Shown: positions 7,121 to 7,990 of the stretch, one piece after another
Layout: each line of letters opens with the position of its first letter
Position numbering within the stretch: position 1 is the stretch's first letter
Assembly: GCA_002417905.1 (NCBI GenBank)
Contig: DIDB01000071.1
Span: forward strand, 1 to 7,990
Origin: Pseudomonadaceae bacterium UBA5811
GTDB taxonomy: Bacteria; Pseudomonadota; Gammaproteobacteria; Pseudomonadales; Pseudomonadaceae
DNA length: 7,990 nt
Reading direction: 5' to 3'
Position numbers and translations under genes: made by a program
The notes under the pieces: generated by a model
Told to the model about the DNA's origin: nothing
The model's input: the letters and a program-made list of their open reading frames with translations, nothing else
Databases searched by the model: none

Positions 7121-7520
7121 CCGGAATCAGCTGCACCCCGTCATGCTCTGGCAGATACTCCAGCTCAACGGTCAGCAAGCCACGCGCCAGCCGGGCACCG
7201 CGCACCTCGATCCGGTCCGCCAGCCGGAAATACAGGCGGAACGCCCGCCGGGCAATCCCCTGATGCACCAGTACCACCGCCGGATCCTGTGCCCGGCGCT
7301 GTCCGGCAATACGTAGGACACCCTGCTCCCGCCGGACCTCCAGATCATGCTCATCCAGCCCGGCAGCAGCTACCACAATGCGATAATGGCAACTACCGTG
7401 TTTTTCAATGTCGTACGGTGGATAGGTACTGTTCGCATCCTCACGCCAGGCACGCTCAAACAGGTCAGCAAACCGGTCAAAACCGACCGACTGGTGAAAC
7501 AGCGGCGCCATGCGACTCAT
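7107..7520 (-). CDS. ibpA: IbpA-type small heat-shock protein (Hsp20/alpha-crystallin)
   Basis: A 137-residue protein, the same length as E. coli IbpA. It is an ATP-independent cytosolic holdase that binds unfolding proteins and aggregates and passes them to DnaK/ClpB. Seen: the IbpA-like N-terminus MAPLFHQSVGFDRFADLFE, YPPYDIEK opening the alpha-crystallin domain (about 33-122), HYRIVVAAAGLDEHDLEV, VHQGIARRAFRLYFRLADRIEVRGARL, the GLL core motif (about 114-116), and a C-terminal I-x-V anchor (IPV, about 132-134). The ATG at 7520 is chosen for GGAG 6 nt upstream; ATGs at 7511 and 7532 are alternatives. The 5' end overlaps the dus gene by 44 bp and the 3' end overlaps convergent lysR by 14 bp, so any heat-shock promoter and leader lie inside dus. 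I saw no convincing sigma-32 promoter or RNA thermometer by eye. Confidence 0.92.
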   Translation of the reverse strand: MSRMAPLFHQSVGFDRFADLFERAWREDANSTYPPYDIEKHGSCHYRIVVAAAGLDEHDLEVRREQGVLRIAGQRRAQDPAVVLVHQGIARRAFRLYFRLADRIEVRGARLARGLLTVELEYLPEHDGVQLIPVMPG

Positions 7521-7990
7521 GGTGTTCTCCATCAACGGACTGCAAAGCCATGGCAGCCAGCAGGTGCTGCTGGACCAGCTGGCTACTGGTCTCGCACCGG
7601 ACCTGCCCAAACAGCTGCTGTGCCTGCGGATAATTACGGGCCAGCATACCCAGCCACTGCTTCAGGCGGCCCGGAGCATAGACCGGACCAATCCGGGACA
7701 GGGTCTGCTGCCAGAACGCCAGCAGCAGCGGCTGCAGTTGCCGCCAGCCCATGGCAATAACTGGCTGGCCAGCGGCCGCCGCAGCGATCTGCCGGGCCAG
7801 ATCCGGCCTGGCGACCAGGCCGCGCCCCAGCCTGACATGCCGGGCACCACTGCTCTGCCCGCAGCCCCGCCAGTCCTCCAGCCTCCAGATATCCCCATTC
7901 GCATAAACCGTCACACTCACTACAGCCTGGATCCTCGCCACCACCTCCCACCGGTCCCGCGTCCTGGCCCCTCCCCGCCCGCTGCGCGCC
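7477..7990 (-). CDS. dusC: tRNA-dihydrouridine synthase, DusC-like (C-terminal part, runs off right edge)
   Basis: The last 170 codons of a flavoenzyme that reduces uridine to dihydrouridine in the tRNA D-loop (position 16 for DusC). Seen: WEVVARIQAVV leading to VYANGDIWRLEDW, matching the Dus strand-loop VIANGEIW. Then HVRLGRGLVARPDLARQI follows (the FMN-phosphate-binding GRG region), and then the helical tRNA-binding C-terminal domain with GRLKQWLGMLARNYPQAQQLFGQVR, close to the DusC pattern IKQWLSYL...LFQHVR. The catalytic cysteine and most of the barrel are outside the window. The stretch just upstream of WEVV reads ARSGRGGARTRDR, where Dus proteins usually have a His-x-Arg-Thr-Lys type motif, so the flavin/substrate loop looks divergent. 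The reading frame is intact to its TGA and enters ibpA by 44 bp. Assignment as DusC rather than DusA or DusB is from the C-terminal domain. Confidence 0.85.
   Translation of the reverse strand, partial: ARSGRGGARTRDRWEVVARIQAVVSVTVYANGDIWRLEDWRGCGQSSGARHVRLGRGLVARPDLARQIAAAAAGQPVIAMGWRQLQPLLLAFWQQTLSRIGPVYAPGRLKQWLGMLARNYPQAQQLFGQVRCETSSQLVQQHLLAAMALQSVDGEHHESHGAAVSPVGRF

Noticed and set aside
7521..7700. Sigma-32 promoter or ROSE-type thermometer for ibpA inside dus
   Set aside because: A CCTGAAG (minus strand, near 7660) resembles a -35 but has no properly spaced CCCCAT-type -10. SD-pairing segments near 7520-7545 are only 3-4 bp, so I could not support either.

Overview
The window is about 8 kb of GC-rich DNA, densely coding, from what looks like a gammaproteobacterium of the Pseudomonadales/Oceanospirillales (Halomonas-like) side. 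The basis is the gene content and order: an IbpA-type small heat-shock protein, a LysR-type regulator divergent from leuC, then leuC-leuD-leuB-asd, then fimV. As I recall it, this is close to the Pseudomonas aeruginosa arrangement. I cannot fix the genus from sequence alone.

Layout, right to left because most genes lie on the minus strand. The right edge holds the C-terminal part of a DusC-like tRNA-dihydrouridine synthase. It runs 44 bp into ibpA (7107-7520). The ibpA 3' end overlaps the 3' end of a convergent plus-strand LysR gene (6233-7120) by 14 bp. A 172-bp divergent control region (6061-6232) separates lysR from leuC. It carries a textbook LysR box, a weaker second site two helical turns closer to leuC, and candidate promoters facing both ways. 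Then follow leuC (4624-6060), leuD (3980-4627, ATGA overlap), a hairpin with a T-run that looks like an intrinsic terminator, leuB (2836-3918) and asd (1669-2781). A strong intrinsic terminator follows asd. A 252-bp gap (1417-1668) holds a candidate fimV promoter and a GC-rich inverted repeat. The N-terminal 472 codons of FimV run off the left edge.

Function. LeuC/LeuD (isopropylmalate isomerase) and LeuB (isopropylmalate dehydrogenase) perform steps two and three of leucine synthesis after LeuA, which is not in the window. Asd makes aspartate semialdehyde for lysine/diaminopimelate, threonine and methionine. The layout suggests an amino-acid biosynthetic transcription unit controlled by the divergent LysR protein. 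FimV is an inner-membrane/periplasmic peptidoglycan-binding hub for type IV pili and polar organisation, with its own promoter. IbpA is a holdase chaperone.

This is conserved housekeeping DNA. I found no mobile element, CRISPR array, RNA gene, toxin-antitoxin pair, defence system or biosynthetic cluster, and no evidence of an undescribed system. The points worth a second look are regulatory: the leuC/lysR control region, the terminator-like element inside the leu-asd unit, the inverted repeat at the fimV promoter, and the overlap of ibpA by a neighbour at each end.
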